DNA from: Azospirillum fermentarium
Lineage (GTDB): Bacteria > Pseudomonadota > Alphaproteobacteria > Azospirillales > Azospirillaceae
Assembly (NCBI RefSeq): GCF_025961205.1
Contig: NZ_JAOQNH010000002.1
Span: 27,501-91,500 of the forward strand
Direction of reading: 5' to 3'
DNA length: 64,000 bases
The notes under the pieces are model-generated. The model saw only the letters and a list, made by a program, of their open reading frames with translations. It did no database searches and was not told the origin of the DNA. Positions 45,945 to 55,330 of the stretch are shown in pieces (positions within the stretch are counted from its first letter, which is position 1; each line of letters starts with the position of its first letter). A program made the translations under genes and the position numbers.

Positions 45945-46631
45945 ATGAACGCCTTCGCCGCCACCGCCCGCAGCCTGCCCACGGCCTCCGGTCATGCCAT
46001 GCCCGCCGGCCGGACGGCACGCCCGGCCTTGGCCTTTCCCAGCATCACGCTTCCCCACGACGTTCTGGCGGATGCCATGGAAGCCCGCCTGCATGAGGCC
46101 GAAGAGACCATCGCCCGCCAGCAGGAGCGCATCGCGTATCTGGAAAGCCTGACCATGACCGACGAATTGACGGGTCTGGTCAACCGGCGGGGGTTCTACA
46201 GCCATTTCCGCCGCGAACTGGCGGCCGCCCAACGCGACCCGGCGGCGGCGGGCGTGCTGGTGATGATCGACCTGGACGGGTTCAAGGCCATCAACGACAC
46301 CCACGGCCATCCGGCGGGCGACGCCTATCTGCGCGCGGTCGCGCATGCCCTGCGCACCCATGTGCGCAGCCAGGACGTGGTGGGCCGTCTGGGCGGCGAC
46401 GAATTCGCGGTGCTGCTGACCAACACCGACGCCGCCACCGGGGCGGCGCGGGCCGAGCAACTGGCCCGGCTGGTGCAGGGTGAAAGCACCGACTGGCACG
46501 GCACCCGGCTTCCCTTGCGCTTTTCCACCGGCGTCCACGCCTATGGTCCCGGCGACCACGAGGACGACGTGATGCGGCGGGCGGACGTGACCATGTACGG
46601 CAACAAGGCCGCGCGGCGGACGGGACGGTGA
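45945..46631 (+). CDS. Soluble GGDEF diguanylate cyclase
   Basis: A 228-residue cytoplasmic protein. The first 60 residues are unassigned, a short coiled coil (LHEAEETIARQQERIAYLE) follows and the rest is a GGDEF domain. The active site reads LGGDEF, with an RSQD I-site five residues before it, so it should make c-di-GMP and be feedback-inhibited. The coiled coil before the domain is typical for dimer-driven cyclases. GGGGGA precedes ATG 45945. Convergent with the hydrolase gene at 46641. Confidence 0.9.
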   Translation: MNAFAATARSLPTASGHAMPAGRTARPALAFPSITLPHDVLADAMEARLHEAEETIARQQERIAYLESLTMTDELTGLVNRRGFYSHFRRELAAAQRDPAAAGVLVMIDLDGFKAINDTHGHPAGDAYLRAVAHALRTHVRSQDVVGRLGGDEFAVLLTNTDAATGAARAEQLARLVQGESTDWHGTRLPLRFSTGVHAYGPGDHEDDVMRRADVTMYGNKAARRTGR

Positions 46632-46640
46632 GGCGGGGCG

Positions 46641-47180
46641 TCAGTTCTCCAGCCAGAACGAACTCTCGACGAGCGTTGCGAAATCCGCGTCGAGAAGGGC
46701 CATCGTAACGTCGAAGATCGCCTGCGCCGACAGATTGGCCGCCGGCAGGTCGAAGCCGAGAACCGCATCGCGGACAACGCTCATGGCAAAGCCGAGGTCG
46801 GCACCCGACCGCACGGTGGAGTTGACGCAGAAGCCTGCGACCGCCCCGGTTACCACCAGATCGGTGATCCCCTCCTGGCGAAGATAGCTTTCCAGCCCGG
46901 TGGAGGCGAAGCCCGAGGAGGTTCTCTTCACGAACACGGGCTCGTCATCAAGCGCCTGTGCGCAGGCCATGGGCGGATAGCCCGGCGCATCGGGATGAAG
47001 GGGCGACGACGGGTCTGCGTCACGATGGCGTATGTGAATGACGGGACGCCCTTCCCGGCGAAAGGCGCTGGCAAGCGCTGCGATCCTGTCGGGGGCACCG
47101 GGATTGACGTGATCGCGCCCCGCCGCCATCCGGTCCTGCATCATCCTTTGCATGTCGATAATCACGAGCGCCGTTTTCAT
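46641..47180 (-). CDS. Isochorismatase-family cysteine hydrolase
   Basis: A 179-residue hydrolase with the catalytic triad of the family: Asp in VIIDMQ (residue 9), Lys in VKRTSSGF (near 84) and Cys in GAVAGFCVNSTVR (near 117). Members hydrolyse isochorismate, nicotinamide or related amides; the substrate is unknown. The base composition is visibly less GC-rich than the neighbours, which hints at later acquisition, but no mobile element borders it. Confidence 0.9.
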   Translation of the reverse strand: MKTALVIIDMQRMMQDRMAAGRDHVNPGAPDRIAALASAFRREGRPVIHIRHRDADPSSPLHPDAPGYPPMACAQALDDEPVFVKRTSSGFASTGLESYLRQEGITDLVVTGAVAGFCVNSTVRSGADLGFAMSVVRDAVLGFDLPAANLSAQAIFDVTMALLDADFATLVESSFWLEN

Positions 47181-47243
47181 CCCCGCACCATCCCCCTTGA
47201 TAATGTTCCGCGAACAACGTTCGCCGACAAATAGAAAACTGGG

Positions 47244-47288
47244 GCATGGGGGCTGCCCGCCCCCATGCGGGTGCGGGCGGCAGCCCGC
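47244..47288 (-). terminator. Double-hairpin element C after dinB
   Basis: Read on the minus strand: a 6-bp stem GCGGGC with GCCCGC (47288-47273), then ACCCGC, then a 10-bp stem GCATGGGGGC with GCCCCCATGC (the stems share the junction bases near 47267), followed by CCCAGTTTTC. It starts 13 bases past the dinB stop and probably ends that transcript. Its plan is the same as elements A and B. Confidence 0.6.
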
Positions 47289-47300
47289 CGCGGAGCGCGC

Positions 47301-48635
47301 TTACCCACCCTCCCCCCGCCCCTTGCGAATAGCGTCGTTCCCCATCTTCGCGCGCACGGCGTCGATGGCGCGCTCCACATGGGCGCGGCGCTGGACGCCG
47401 GGATCGAGCAGGTCGGGCGGGTCGGCCTGGGTGCCGTCCACCAGATCCGACAGCCCCACCCCGATCAGCCGGTAGCGGGTGCCGTCGGCCAGCCGCTCCA
47501 CCAGCAGGGCGGCGGCGCGATACAGAACCTCGGCCAGTTGGGTGGGGTCGGACAGGCGGTGGGCGCGGGTCAGGGTGTGGAAATCGCCGGTCTTCAGCTT
47601 CACCGTCACCGTGTGGCCGCCGACGCCCGCGGTTTTCACCCGGCGCGACACCTTCTCGCACAGGGGCCAGAGCTGGGCCAGCAGGGTCTCGGCGTCCGAC
47701 AGGTCGCGGTCGAAGGTGGTTTCCGCCGAGATGCTCTTGACCGGCGCGTCCGGTTCCACCCGCCGGTCGTCCTGCCCATGGGAGAACAGCGCCAGCCGCC
47801 GCCCGATGGCGCCGTAGCGGCGCATCAGCGTGGCCTGGGGCACCTGGGCCACGTCGCCCACGGTGCGCAGCCCGTCGGCCTCCAGCCGGGCCTGCAGCGC
47901 CCGGCCCACGCCCCACAGCATTCCCACCGGCCTGGGCGCCAGAAAGGCCGCGGCCTCCGCCCGGCCGATCACGGCGAAGCCGCGGGGCTTGTCCAGGTCG
48001 GACGCCACCTTGGCCAGGAACTTGTTGGGGGCCAGCCCCACCGACGCGGTGATGCCCACATCGTCCTCGATCCGGCGGATCAGCCGGGCCAGGGTCCGGG
48101 CCGGGGTGATGCCGTGCAGCGCCTCGGTTCCCGACAGGTCGAGAAAGGCCTCGTCGATGGACAGCGGCTCCACCAGGGGTGTGGTCTCCAGCATCAGCGC
48201 CCGCACCCGGTGGCCGGCGGCACGGTATTTCGCCATGTCGGGGGGAATCACCACCGCGTCCGCGCACAGCGCCAGCGCCTTGAACATGGGCATGGCCGAC
48301 CGCACCCCGTACAGCCGCGCGACATAGCAGCAGGCGGCCACAACCCCGCGGTGCCCGCCGCCCACGATCACCGGCCGGTCGGTCAGCGACGGATTGTCGC
48401 GTTTCTCCACGCTGGCGTAAAAGGCGTCGCAGTCGATGTGCGCCACCGTCAGCCCGTGCAGCTCCGGGTGGAACACCAGCCGCCGCGAACCGCAGGCGGG
48501 GCAACGCGCGCTTTTGGGCGCCGGAGCGGCGCCACAATCCCGGCACAGCCCCGGTGCGGCACCGGGGACAGTATCGTCGGGATCAGAAACAATGGGCGGT
48601 ACAATCGGCGGCATCGGGTGCACGGGTCCGGGCAA
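47301..48635 (-). CDS. dinB: DNA polymerase IV with N-terminal zinc ribbon
   Basis: A 444-residue Y-family translesion polymerase. Catalytic acids are in DCDAFYASVE (near residue 68) and SIDEAFLDL (near 160), and a helix-hairpin-helix and little-finger domain follow. The first 55 residues carry two Cys pairs (CRDCG and CPACG), a zinc-ribbon not present in E. coli DinB but seen in some alphaproteobacterial relatives. Start 48635 or the ATG at 48614 both include the ribbon. I see no LexA-type GTTC pair upstream. Confidence 0.94.
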   Translation of the reverse strand: MPGPVHPMPPIVPPIVSDPDDTVPGAAPGLCRDCGAAPAPKSARCPACGSRRLVFHPELHGLTVAHIDCDAFYASVEKRDNPSLTDRPVIVGGGHRGVVAACCYVARLYGVRSAMPMFKALALCADAVVIPPDMAKYRAAGHRVRALMLETTPLVEPLSIDEAFLDLSGTEALHGITPARTLARLIRRIEDDVGITASVGLAPNKFLAKVASDLDKPRGFAVIGRAEAAAFLAPRPVGMLWGVGRALQARLEADGLRTVGDVAQVPQATLMRRYGAIGRRLALFSHGQDDRRVEPDAPVKSISAETTFDRDLSDAETLLAQLWPLCEKVSRRVKTAGVGGHTVTVKLKTGDFHTLTRAHRLSDPTQLAEVLYRAAALLVERLADGTRYRLIGVGLSDLVDGTQADPPDLLDPGVQRRAHVERAIDAVRAKMGNDAIRKGRGEGG

Positions 48636-48822
48636 GGACGGGAGAGCCGGCCATCGCTAACAGCAAATTAACCGTCGCGGCGGCATACAAAAAAGATTAT
48701 ACGGGCACTCTGCCAAGTGCCATGCCCTTCACTGGTGACGATGCCGGGAAGGGTGTGGTTATCTGACGATCCCGGCCCTGGTCCGGCCCCCACTGACCGC
48801 CCCCTGACCGGAGGTAACCGCC

Positions 48823-49212
48823 ATGCCGTCCGAAGCGACCGGAACAGCGCCCAAGCTGATCCTTATCGTCGAGGATAACGAGCTGAACATGAAGCTCTTC
48901 CACGACCTTCTGGAAGCGCACGGCTATGCGACGCTCCAGACCCGCAACGGCAAGGAGGCGCTGCAGATCGCCCGCGAACACCGCCCCGACCTGATCCTGA
49001 TGGATATCCAGTTGCCGGAGGTGTCGGGGCTGGAGGTCACGCGGTGGCTGAAGGCGGACGACGAGCTGCGGTCGATCCCGGTGATCGCCGTCACCGCCTT
49101 TGCCATGAAGGGCGATGAGGAGAAGATCCGCGAGGGGGGGTGCGAGGACTATATCGCCAAACCCATTTCGGTCTCCAAGTTTATAGAGGCGGTCCAGCGG
49201 TTTCTGCGATAA
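48823..49212 (+). CDS. divK: Single-domain response regulator DivK
   Basis: A 129-residue receiver-only regulator. The phosphate acceptor Asp is in LILMDIQLP, Thr in [10 protein letters not shown] and Lys in YIAKPIS, all as in Caulobacter DivK, which controls the CtrA pathway through DivJ/PleC/DivL. GGAGG precedes the ATG. It lies 39 bases upstream of pleD, the conserved alphaproteobacterial pairing, so the assignment rests on both sequence and context. Confidence 0.95.
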   Translation: MPSEATGTAPKLILIVEDNELNMKLFHDLLEAHGYATLQTRNGKEALQIAREHRPDLILMDIQLPEVSGLEVTRWLKADDELRSIPVIAVTAFAMKGDEEKIREGGCEDYIAKPISVSKFIEAVQRFLR

Positions 49213-49251
49213 ACCTGCTGGGATGCGTCCGGGACGAAGACGGGAAGAGCG

Positions 49252-50661
49252 ATGTCCGCGCGTGTGCTTGTTGTCGATGACGTTCTGCCGAACGTGAAGC
49301 TGCTCGCGGCAAAGCTGACGCGTGAATATTTCGAAGTTCTTACAGCTTATGATGGGCCGGAGGCGCTGGACGTGGTGCTCCGCGACGCCCCCGACATCGT
49401 GCTGCTGGACGTGATGATGCCCGGCATGGACGGGTTCGAGGTGTGTGAGAAGATCCGTTCCAACCCCGCGACCATGCACATTCCGGTGGTGATGGTCACC
49501 GCCCTGTCCGATGCCGCAGACCGCGTGCGCGGGCTGGAGGCGGGGGCCGACGATTTCCTGACCAAGCCGGTGAACGACGTGGCGCTGTTCGCCCGCGTCC
49601 GCTCGCTGGTGCGGCTGAAGATGACCATGGACGAATGGCGGGCGCGGGAAACCACGTCGGGCCAGTTCGGCGTGATCGAACCCTCCGGCACCATGCAGGG
49701 GGAGGCGCACGACAAGGCGCGCATCCTGATCCTGGACGATTCCGCCCTGGACCTGGACAAGATCGCCGAGACCCTCAAGCGCGACAGCCACATCACCACC
49801 GGTACCGGCACCTGTGCCAAGGCGCTGGAACGCACCCAGGACGGCGGCTTCGATCTCGTCATCGTCAGCCTGACCCTGCTGAACGAGGATGGGCTGCGGC
49901 TGGTGTCGCAGTTGCGCTCCCACGAGCGCACGCGCCAGATCCCGATCCTGCTGGTGGCGGACGAAGGCGACCTGACCCGCGTGGCCAAGGGGCTGGAGCT
50001 GGGGGCCAACGATTACGTGATGAAGCCGCTGGACCGCAACGAGCTGCTGGCCCGCGTGCGCACACAGATCCGCCGCAAGCGCTATCAGGACCGGCTGCGG
50101 GCCAATTACGAGCAGAGCCTGTCCATGGCCCTGACCGACAGCCTGACCGGGGTGTTCAACCGCCGCTACGTCAGCGCCCACCTGCCCCGCCTGCTGGACC
50201 GCGCCATCGACAACAACAAGGCGGTGTCGGTGCTGATGTTCGACATCGACCATTTCAAAGTGGTCAACGACACCTGGGGCCACGACGTGGGCGACGAGGT
50301 GCTGGTGGAGGTCACCACGCGCGCCGGGCGCAACCTGCGCACCTTCGATCTGGTGGCCCGTCTGGGCGGGGAAGAGTTCCTGGTCATCCTGCCGGACACG
50401 GATGCGGAGGCCGCGCGAATCGTCGCCGAACGGCTGCGCGACCGCATCGGCCAGTCGCCCTTCGCGGTGACGGCCCCGGTGGGCACCATCCCGGTCACCG
50501 TGTCCATTGGCGTGGCCACCGGCGGACGGCTGGGCGACACCACGGAAAGCCTGCTGAAGCGCGCCGACGCCGCCCTGTACGAGGCCAAGCGGTCGGGCCG
50601 CAACTGTGTGGTGGTGTCTCCCTCCGCGGCCAACGGCGGCTATCCCCCCGCCGAGGGCTGA
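49252..50661 (+). CDS. pleD: PleD diguanylate cyclase
   Basis: A 469-residue response regulator with two receiver domains (about 1-120 and 152-275) and a GGDEF domain (about 295-460). The first receiver keeps its Asp (LLDVMMPGMDG). In the second the acceptor position reads VSLTLLNEDG with Ser instead of Asp, so it serves as the dimer adaptor as in Caulobacter PleD. The active site is LGGEEF with the RTFD I-site. Phosphorylation-driven dimerisation should activate c-di-GMP synthesis during cell differentiation. A strong terminator follows. Confidence 0.96.
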   Translation: MSARVLVVDDVLPNVKLLAAKLTREYFEVLTAYDGPEALDVVLRDAPDIVLLDVMMPGMDGFEVCEKIRSNPATMHIPVVMVTALSDAADRVRGLEAGADDFLTKPVNDVALFARVRSLVRLKMTMDEWRARETTSGQFGVIEPSGTMQGEAHDKARILILDDSALDLDKIAETLKRDSHITTGTGTCAKALERTQDGGFDLVIVSLTLLNEDGLRLVSQLRSHERTRQIPILLVADEGDLTRVAKGLELGANDYVMKPLDRNELLARVRTQIRRKRYQDRLRANYEQSLSMALTDSLTGVFNRRYVSAHLPRLLDRAIDNNKAVSVLMFDIDHFKVVNDTWGHDVGDEVLVEVTTRAGRNLRTFDLVARLGGEEFLVILPDTDAEAARIVAERLRDRIGQSPFAVTAPVGTIPVTVSIGVATGGRLGDTTESLLKRADAALYEAKRSGRNCVVVSPSAANGGYPPAEG

Positions 50662-50690
50662 CGCTCTCCCGCGCCGTTCCCTTCCACGGC

Positions 50691-50730
50691 AAAAGGGCCA
50701 CCCGATCCGGGGCGGCCCTTTTGTTTTTTT
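50691..50730 (+). terminator. Rho-independent terminator after pleD
   Basis: AAAAGGGCC at the left pairs with GGCCCTTTT at the right, with a partly paired CCC/GGG interior, then a run of seven T. It is 29 bases past the pleD stop, and the A-run on the left could also serve the convergent transglycosylase gene. Confidence 0.9.
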
Positions 50731-50780
50731 GTGTTGGCCGTGCGTTCGTCCGGGGCTGTGGGCTTCCCCCTGCCCGGCCG

Positions 50781-51962
50781 TCAGAACCGGCCGGCGGTGG
50801 CTCCCTGGTCGAGATAGACGCACACCTTGTTCTGCCCCTTCAGACTGCCGCACCCGTCGCTGCGTTGGGACACGAAGCGGATCTGTACCCGCTCCCCGCC
50901 GGGATTGGCCGAGGCCAGCAGGGCTTCGGCCACCTGCAGGCGCATCTGCGGCGTGCGCTCCTTGCCCCGCGGAACGGGCGCAACGGCCGGCTGGACGATG
51001 GCGGTGTGCACCTCCGCTGCCGGCGCCGCCGGCTTGGGATCGGGCAGCCGCGCCGCGGCGGGAATGGGGGCTGCGGCAGCGGGAGCCATGGGGGCGGGAA
51101 GGGCTGCCACGGTCAGGGTTTCGCGGGCCGGTTCGGGGGCCTTCGCCGGCTCGGCGGCGGCCACCACGGTGTCGCTTTCCTTCAGCCCGGCCAGATAGGG
51201 GGGCAGGGATGGCGCAACCGCCGCCGGCGCGGTGCCCGGACGCTGCGCCACCTGGACCGGGGCCGGCGCCGCCGGCTTGGCGTTGCGGCGGGCGGCATTG
51301 CCGGGAACCACCGCCACCTCGATCGCCACCGCACCCGACGACAGCGACGGTTCGCGCGGGTTATGGGTACGCACCGCCGGGGTCAGGGCGGCGAGATAGG
51401 AGCGGGTTTCCTGCGGCAGCCGCTGCTTGCCCGCCAGATGGTTGGCATAGCAGGCCGGGCCGCAGTTGTACGCGGCCAGGAAGCCCGGCGCCCCGAACAG
51501 GTCGTACATCTCGCGGATATAGGCGGTGCCGGCCAGGATGTTGTCGCGCGGGTCCGCCGGATCGGGGCCCAGACCATAGGCGTTGCGCATCAGGTCATAG
51601 GTGCCCGGCATCACCTGCATCAGCCCCAGCGCCCCGGCGTGGCTGGTGGTCAGCTTGCCGTTAACCATGTGCCGCCCGCTGCTCTCGCGCATGATGACCG
51701 CGCGGATCCACGGTTCCGGCACATCGAACCGGCGCGATGCCTCGCGGATATGGGGGACATAGGGGGCCAGCCGGTCGTTGGGATCGACGGCGGCGTTTTC
51801 CCAATCGGACCCGGCACCCGCCTGCGGGCCGTTGGTGGAGGCGCCACACCCGGCCAGAACCGCCGCCGTCACCAGCAGCGCCCCCAGGGCCGCCGGGCGG
51901 AACCGTCCCCCCCGCGACAGAGCGCCAGTCAGCGAGGGCGTGGCCGCAAAGGCCGGCAACAT
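50781..51962 (-). CDS. Lytic transglycosylase lipoprotein with long Ala/Pro-rich tail
   Basis: A protein of about 393 residues that cleaves peptidoglycan glycan strands. The leader ends in the lipobox VLAGC. The SLT domain has the catalytic Glu in MRESSGRHMV, then GALGLMQVMPGT and AAYNCGPA, all standard. The second half is a long Ala/Pro/Val-rich linker followed by a short C-terminal domain with two Cys (DGCGSLKGQNKVCVYLD). The start may instead be TTG 52052, which has GGAAGG upstream but would give an unusually long N-terminus. Confidence 0.88.
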   Translation of the reverse strand: MLPAFAATPSLTGALSRGGRFRPAALGALLVTAAVLAGCGASTNGPQAGAGSDWENAAVDPNDRLAPYVPHIREASRRFDVPEPWIRAVIMRESSGRHMVNGKLTTSHAGALGLMQVMPGTYDLMRNAYGLGPDPADPRDNILAGTAYIREMYDLFGAPGFLAAYNCGPACYANHLAGKQRLPQETRSYLAALTPAVRTHNPREPSLSSGAVAIEVAVVPGNAARRNAKPAAPAPVQVAQRPGTAPAAVAPSLPPYLAGLKESDTVVAAAEPAKAPEPARETLTVAALPAPMAPAAAAPIPAAARLPDPKPAAPAAEVHTAIVQPAVAPVPRGKERTPQMRLQVAEALLASANPGGERVQIRFVSQRSDGCGSLKGQNKVCVYLDQGATAGRF

Positions 51963-52218
51963 CCGAAGAGCCACGTCGGGGAATCCGTTCCAGTGAAGAG
52001 CGATCCGGTGAAAACGCTCCGATTTTTCGGGGTAGGGAGCGCCTTGAGTCAAGCGACAACCCTTCCCGTTCGTGCCCCGTTCAAAAGGTTAACGACCCGC
52101 AGGCCGGCAACCCTTTGATCCCCCACGCAATCAATCCTCTCCGGTCCCGGCCCCCGGCGGGCCCGCACCGGGCCGGGCCGGGGCTTTCCCCCCGACTCGG
52201 GGCAAGATGGACGGACCG

Positions 52219-54204
52219 TCAGGCGGCCAGCGGCGAACGCCCGGCGGTCAGGCGGGCGAACGCGGCAGCGAAGCCCTGCTGCGTCCGCGTGTCGAGATCG
52301 AAGCGCACATGGGTGTTGTCATGGTCCGCCGACACCACCACGAAGGCCAGCGCCGGGGTGGAGCCGGGGATTTCCACGGTGCCGCGCATGCCCGACGTCA
52401 TGCCGGACAGGCCGCCGATGGTGGCCCCGCCTTCGGACAGGTTCAGCAGGGTGGCGTTCTGCTGCCCGCCCGGCGCCGACACCGCACAGCCCAGGTTCAG
52501 GGCGAAGCGGGGCTGGCGGCGGCGGTTGACCTCGGGCGTGGCGGTGCGCACGGCGCGCACCAGGCTCTGGCGCAACAGGTCGATGCTGCCCGCCACCTCG
52601 GTCGCCACATGGCGCACGTCGCCGGCCCGCCCGCCGGTGGACGCCGCCTCGCTCGACACATGGGCGATGCGGGTCGAAACCTCCTGGGCCGCAGCGGCGG
52701 TCTGGGCGACGTTGCGGCTGATTTCCTGGGTGGCGGCACCCTGCTCTTCCATGGCGGCGGCGATGGTGCTGGCCACGCTGTCGATTTCGGAGATGGTCTT
52801 GCCGATGCCCTGCACCGCGTTGACGGCCATGCCGGTCATCGACTGCAGCTCGCTGATCTGGCGGGTGATCTCCTCCGCCGACTTGGAGGTCTGGTTGGCG
52901 AGGTTCTTCACCTCCGACGCCACCACGGCAAAGCCCTTGCCGGTCTCGCCCGCCCGCGCCGCCTCGATGGTGGCGTTCAGCGCCAGCAGGTTGGTCTGGG
53001 ATGCGATGTTCTGGATGAAGGTCGCCACCTCCCCGATGTGGCTGATGGCGTTGGACAGGGCGATGACCGCCTCTTCCGTCGAACGGCCGCCGTCCACCGC
53101 CTCGCGGGCGATGCGGCTGGCGAACGCCACCTGACCGGAGATTTCGTGGATCGAGGCGGTGAGCTGCTCGGTCGCCGACGCCACAGCCTGGGCGTTGCCC
53201 AACGCCTGCTCCGCCGCCGCCGCCACGCTTTGGGAATCGCTGGCCACCTGTTCGGCCGATGCGGCCATGGCCTGGGCGTTCATGTCCATCTCGCCCGACC
53301 GTTCGGCCACCCGGTCCACCGCGGCGCGGGTTTCTTCCTCCACCGTGCGGGCCATGGATTCCAGGGCGGCGATCTTGGCGGCGGTGGCGGCGTCGCGTTC
53401 GCGCTCCTGCTCGGCGCGCATCCGTTCGTTCTCGATGCCCTTGCGCTTGAACACCTCCACCGTGCGGGCCATGGACCCGATCTCGTCGGCGCGGTCCAGG
53501 CCGGGTACGGTCACCTCGTACCGTTCGTCGGCCAGCACCATCATCACCTCGCGCACCCGGTCGAGAATGGCGAACTGGCGGCGCACCATCACCAGCATCA
53601 CCAAGGCCATCACCAGCGTGATGCCGGCGGCCAGCGGAACCGTGCTGTTCACCACCGTGTCCAGGACGCGCAGCGTGTCGCTTTTCTTCAGCCCGACGAA
53701 CAGAATGCCGACCACATCGCCCTTTTGGTCGAACAGGGGATCGTAGGCGGTGAAGTAGGCCGAGCCCAGGATCTCCGCCTCGCCGCGGAACGGCTGCTTC
53801 TGGGTGAAAATGCTGTCATAGACCGGACCGCGGGCCAGCGCCGTGCCCACCGCCCGGCTGCCGTCCGGCTTCTTCACGTTGGTGGCGACGCGCTTGTCAC
53901 CCTGGAAGATGGTGGCGACACCGCCGTTCAGGCTGCGCACCATGTCCACCAGATTGTTGGCATCGTTCAGCCGGATGTTGTCCAGATACAGCGCCCCGTC
54001 GCGGATGGCGTATTCGCTGCCCTGCTGTTCGAGGATCACGTGAGCCGAGGTCATGGCCTGTTCCAGCCGGGTGGCGGCCTCGGCCCCGATCTCGGCGCGC
54101 AGGATGGTCACGGTGGTCATGGTCAGTGCCATGGCCAGGATCACCAGCCCGGCGATGGACAGGATGGTCAGCTTGGCAGCAAGGCTCAGACGGCGCAGCA
54201 GCAT
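52219..54204 (-). CDS. Chemoreceptor with periplasmic Cache and C-terminal PilZ domain
   Basis: A 661-residue receptor. Membrane helices lie near 12-35 and 180-205, with a single-Cache (type 3-like) sensor between them. HAMP and the signalling domain with [20 protein letters not shown] follow, and a PilZ domain ends the protein (about 560-650). Its c-di-GMP motif is complete (RRRQPR and NLSEGG), unlike the receptor at 15481. Azospirillum Tlp1 has this design and links c-di-GMP level to chemotaxis. ATG 54202-54204 is used because GAGGAG lies 9 bases upstream. Confidence 0.93.
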   Translation of the reverse strand: MLLRRLSLAAKLTILSIAGLVILAMALTMTTVTILRAEIGAEAATRLEQAMTSAHVILEQQGSEYAIRDGALYLDNIRLNDANNLVDMVRSLNGGVATIFQGDKRVATNVKKPDGSRAVGTALARGPVYDSIFTQKQPFRGEAEILGSAYFTAYDPLFDQKGDVVGILFVGLKKSDTLRVLDTVVNSTVPLAAGITLVMALVMLVMVRRQFAILDRVREVMMVLADERYEVTVPGLDRADEIGSMARTVEVFKRKGIENERMRAEQERERDAATAAKIAALESMARTVEEETRAAVDRVAERSGEMDMNAQAMAASAEQVASDSQSVAAAAEQALGNAQAVASATEQLTASIHEISGQVAFASRIAREAVDGGRSTEEAVIALSNAISHIGEVATFIQNIASQTNLLALNATIEAARAGETGKGFAVVASEVKNLANQTSKSAEEITRQISELQSMTGMAVNAVQGIGKTISEIDSVASTIAAAMEEQGAATQEISRNVAQTAAAAQEVSTRIAHVSSEAASTGGRAGDVRHVATEVAGSIDLLRQSLVRAVRTATPEVNRRRQPRFALNLGCAVSAPGGQQNATLLNLSEGGATIGGLSGMTSGMRGTVEIPGSTPALAFVVVSADHDNTHVRFDLDTRTQQGFAAAFARLTAGRSPLAA

Positions 54205-54397
54205 CAGGCGGGCTCCTCGATCATCCGTCCGCATAATCATGTGCATGGGTTGCGGACATGGTGTTTCCTTTCGTCATACGCAGAATTATCTAAAGTTTAA
54301 ATCATTTTCGCCGCGACGTTCTGTTGCACATCCACGAATCCTCATAGGGTGTGGCAATCACGCCCGGCTGTGGAAACACCATGGTTTTTCCCCCTTT

Positions 54398-54434
54398 CCA
54401 CCAAACTACGAATCCCGGATTCGTAATCTGGTGG
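54398..54434. repeat. Origin repeats 1-2 (inverted pair)
   Basis: CCACCAAACTACG (54398-54410, plus) and CCACCAGATTACG (54422-54434, minus) face each other. With flanks they form a 19-base imperfect inverted repeat (16 of 19 paired). They fit the 13-bp repeat of the replication module and lie 98 bases before the hemerythrin ATG in the 327-base gap after the chemoreceptor start. The rest of that gap is AT-rich next to the receptor and otherwise shows nothing. Confidence 0.8.
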
Positions 54435-54531
54435 ATGACCCCTGGCGGGCCGCGGGCTTGATTCCCATGCGGGTTGGGGGAATTTTGGCCGTGAACCGAC
54501 CCTTATCCCTGACCGCGACAGGAGGCCCACC

Positions 54532-55056
54532 ATGCATGCCGCCACCCGCACCGGCCGGCTGCTCCATGCCGACCACGACCGCACCGTCGGCCTGATCAAC
54601 CGGCTGGAAGAGCACCTTGCCCTGGCGGAACAGGTGGGAATCCCCGCCCTGGATCCCGGCAGCCCGGCGCGTACTCTGGTCGCGGACCTGAATGCCACGC
54701 TCGACGATGAGCTGGGCCGCCATTTCGATTTCGAGGAACAAGGGCTTTTTCCCCTGGTGGCCAACGCCGGCGCGTACGACCTGATCGCCACCCTGACCGG
54801 AGAGCACGAAGCCATACGTGCCATCGGGCGTCGTCTGCAGCGCTATTGCGCTCTGGCCCTGGCTGACGGGTTCGATGAGGACGGCTATGCCGCTTTCGTT
54901 CATTTCGGCTGGGATTTCGTCGAACGGATGGAACGCCACCTGCAAACCGAAGAAACCGTCCTGTTGGAAGCGGTGGACACCCTGCTGCTGGCCGCCCCCG
55001 CCATCGACGCCAGTTTGGCGGACAGCTACGCCGGCCCGGACGAGAGCGAAAAATGA
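54532..55056 (+). CDS. Hemerythrin-domain (HHE) protein inside the replication module
   Basis: A 174-residue all-helical metal-binding protein. Ligand candidates are the His in HADHDR (near residue 12), HFDFEEQ (near 64), GEHEAI (near 90) and the late EETVLLEA with HLQTEE, matching the HHE pattern. It could bind oxygen, iron or nitric oxide; the redox partner is unknown. GGAGG precedes the ATG. Copies of the origin repeat lie on both sides, so it is embedded in the origin region between the chemoreceptor and rep, an odd place for a metabolic gene. Confidence 0.88.
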   Translation: MHAATRTGRLLHADHDRTVGLINRLEEHLALAEQVGIPALDPGSPARTLVADLNATLDDELGRHFDFEEQGLFPLVANAGAYDLIATLTGEHEAIRAIGRRLQRYCALALADGFDEDGYAAFVHFGWDFVERMERHLQTEETVLLEAVDTLLLAAPAIDASLADSYAGPDESEK

Positions 55057-55060
55057 CTCT

Positions 55061-55330
55061 CCACAAGACTACGAATCAGCGGCCTGCCAGGAGCCGGGAA
55101 ACGGGGGGCTGCGTACTCTTGTGGAAGGGTGCGTAATCTTGTGGACGGGAGAGGTATGGGGGAGAAGCCGGGAAACGGCCCTTTCCCGCTCCAAGGCGGT
55201 CCGTGTGGAGTCTTGTGGAATCCGATGTGCCGCCCCCTGCCGCCATGGGCTGGAACGCATCCTGGGCGATCCTGCGTACTCTTGTGGAACCTGTTGATTC
55301 AAGCGGCTTTTCAGCCGCGTAATCTGGTGC
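55061..55330. repeat. Origin repeats 3-8 downstream of rep
   Basis: Six copies of the 13-bp repeat (consensus CCAC[A/C]AGANTACG). Plus strand: 55061-55073. Minus strand: 55112-55124, 55132-55144, 55206-55218 (degenerate, two mismatches), 55275-55287 and 55318-55330 (one mismatch). They fill the first half of the 513-base gap between the hemerythrin gene and the end of rep. The second half (55331-55569) has no gene I can support. Confidence 0.9.

Noticed and set aside
48636-48822. LexA site upstream of dinB
   Set aside because: No GTTC-N7-GTTC or similar pair was found in the gap.
52207-54300. A 697-codon plus-strand frame opposite the second PilZ receptor
   Set aside because: Composition is that of a shadow and the receptor on the other strand is complete.
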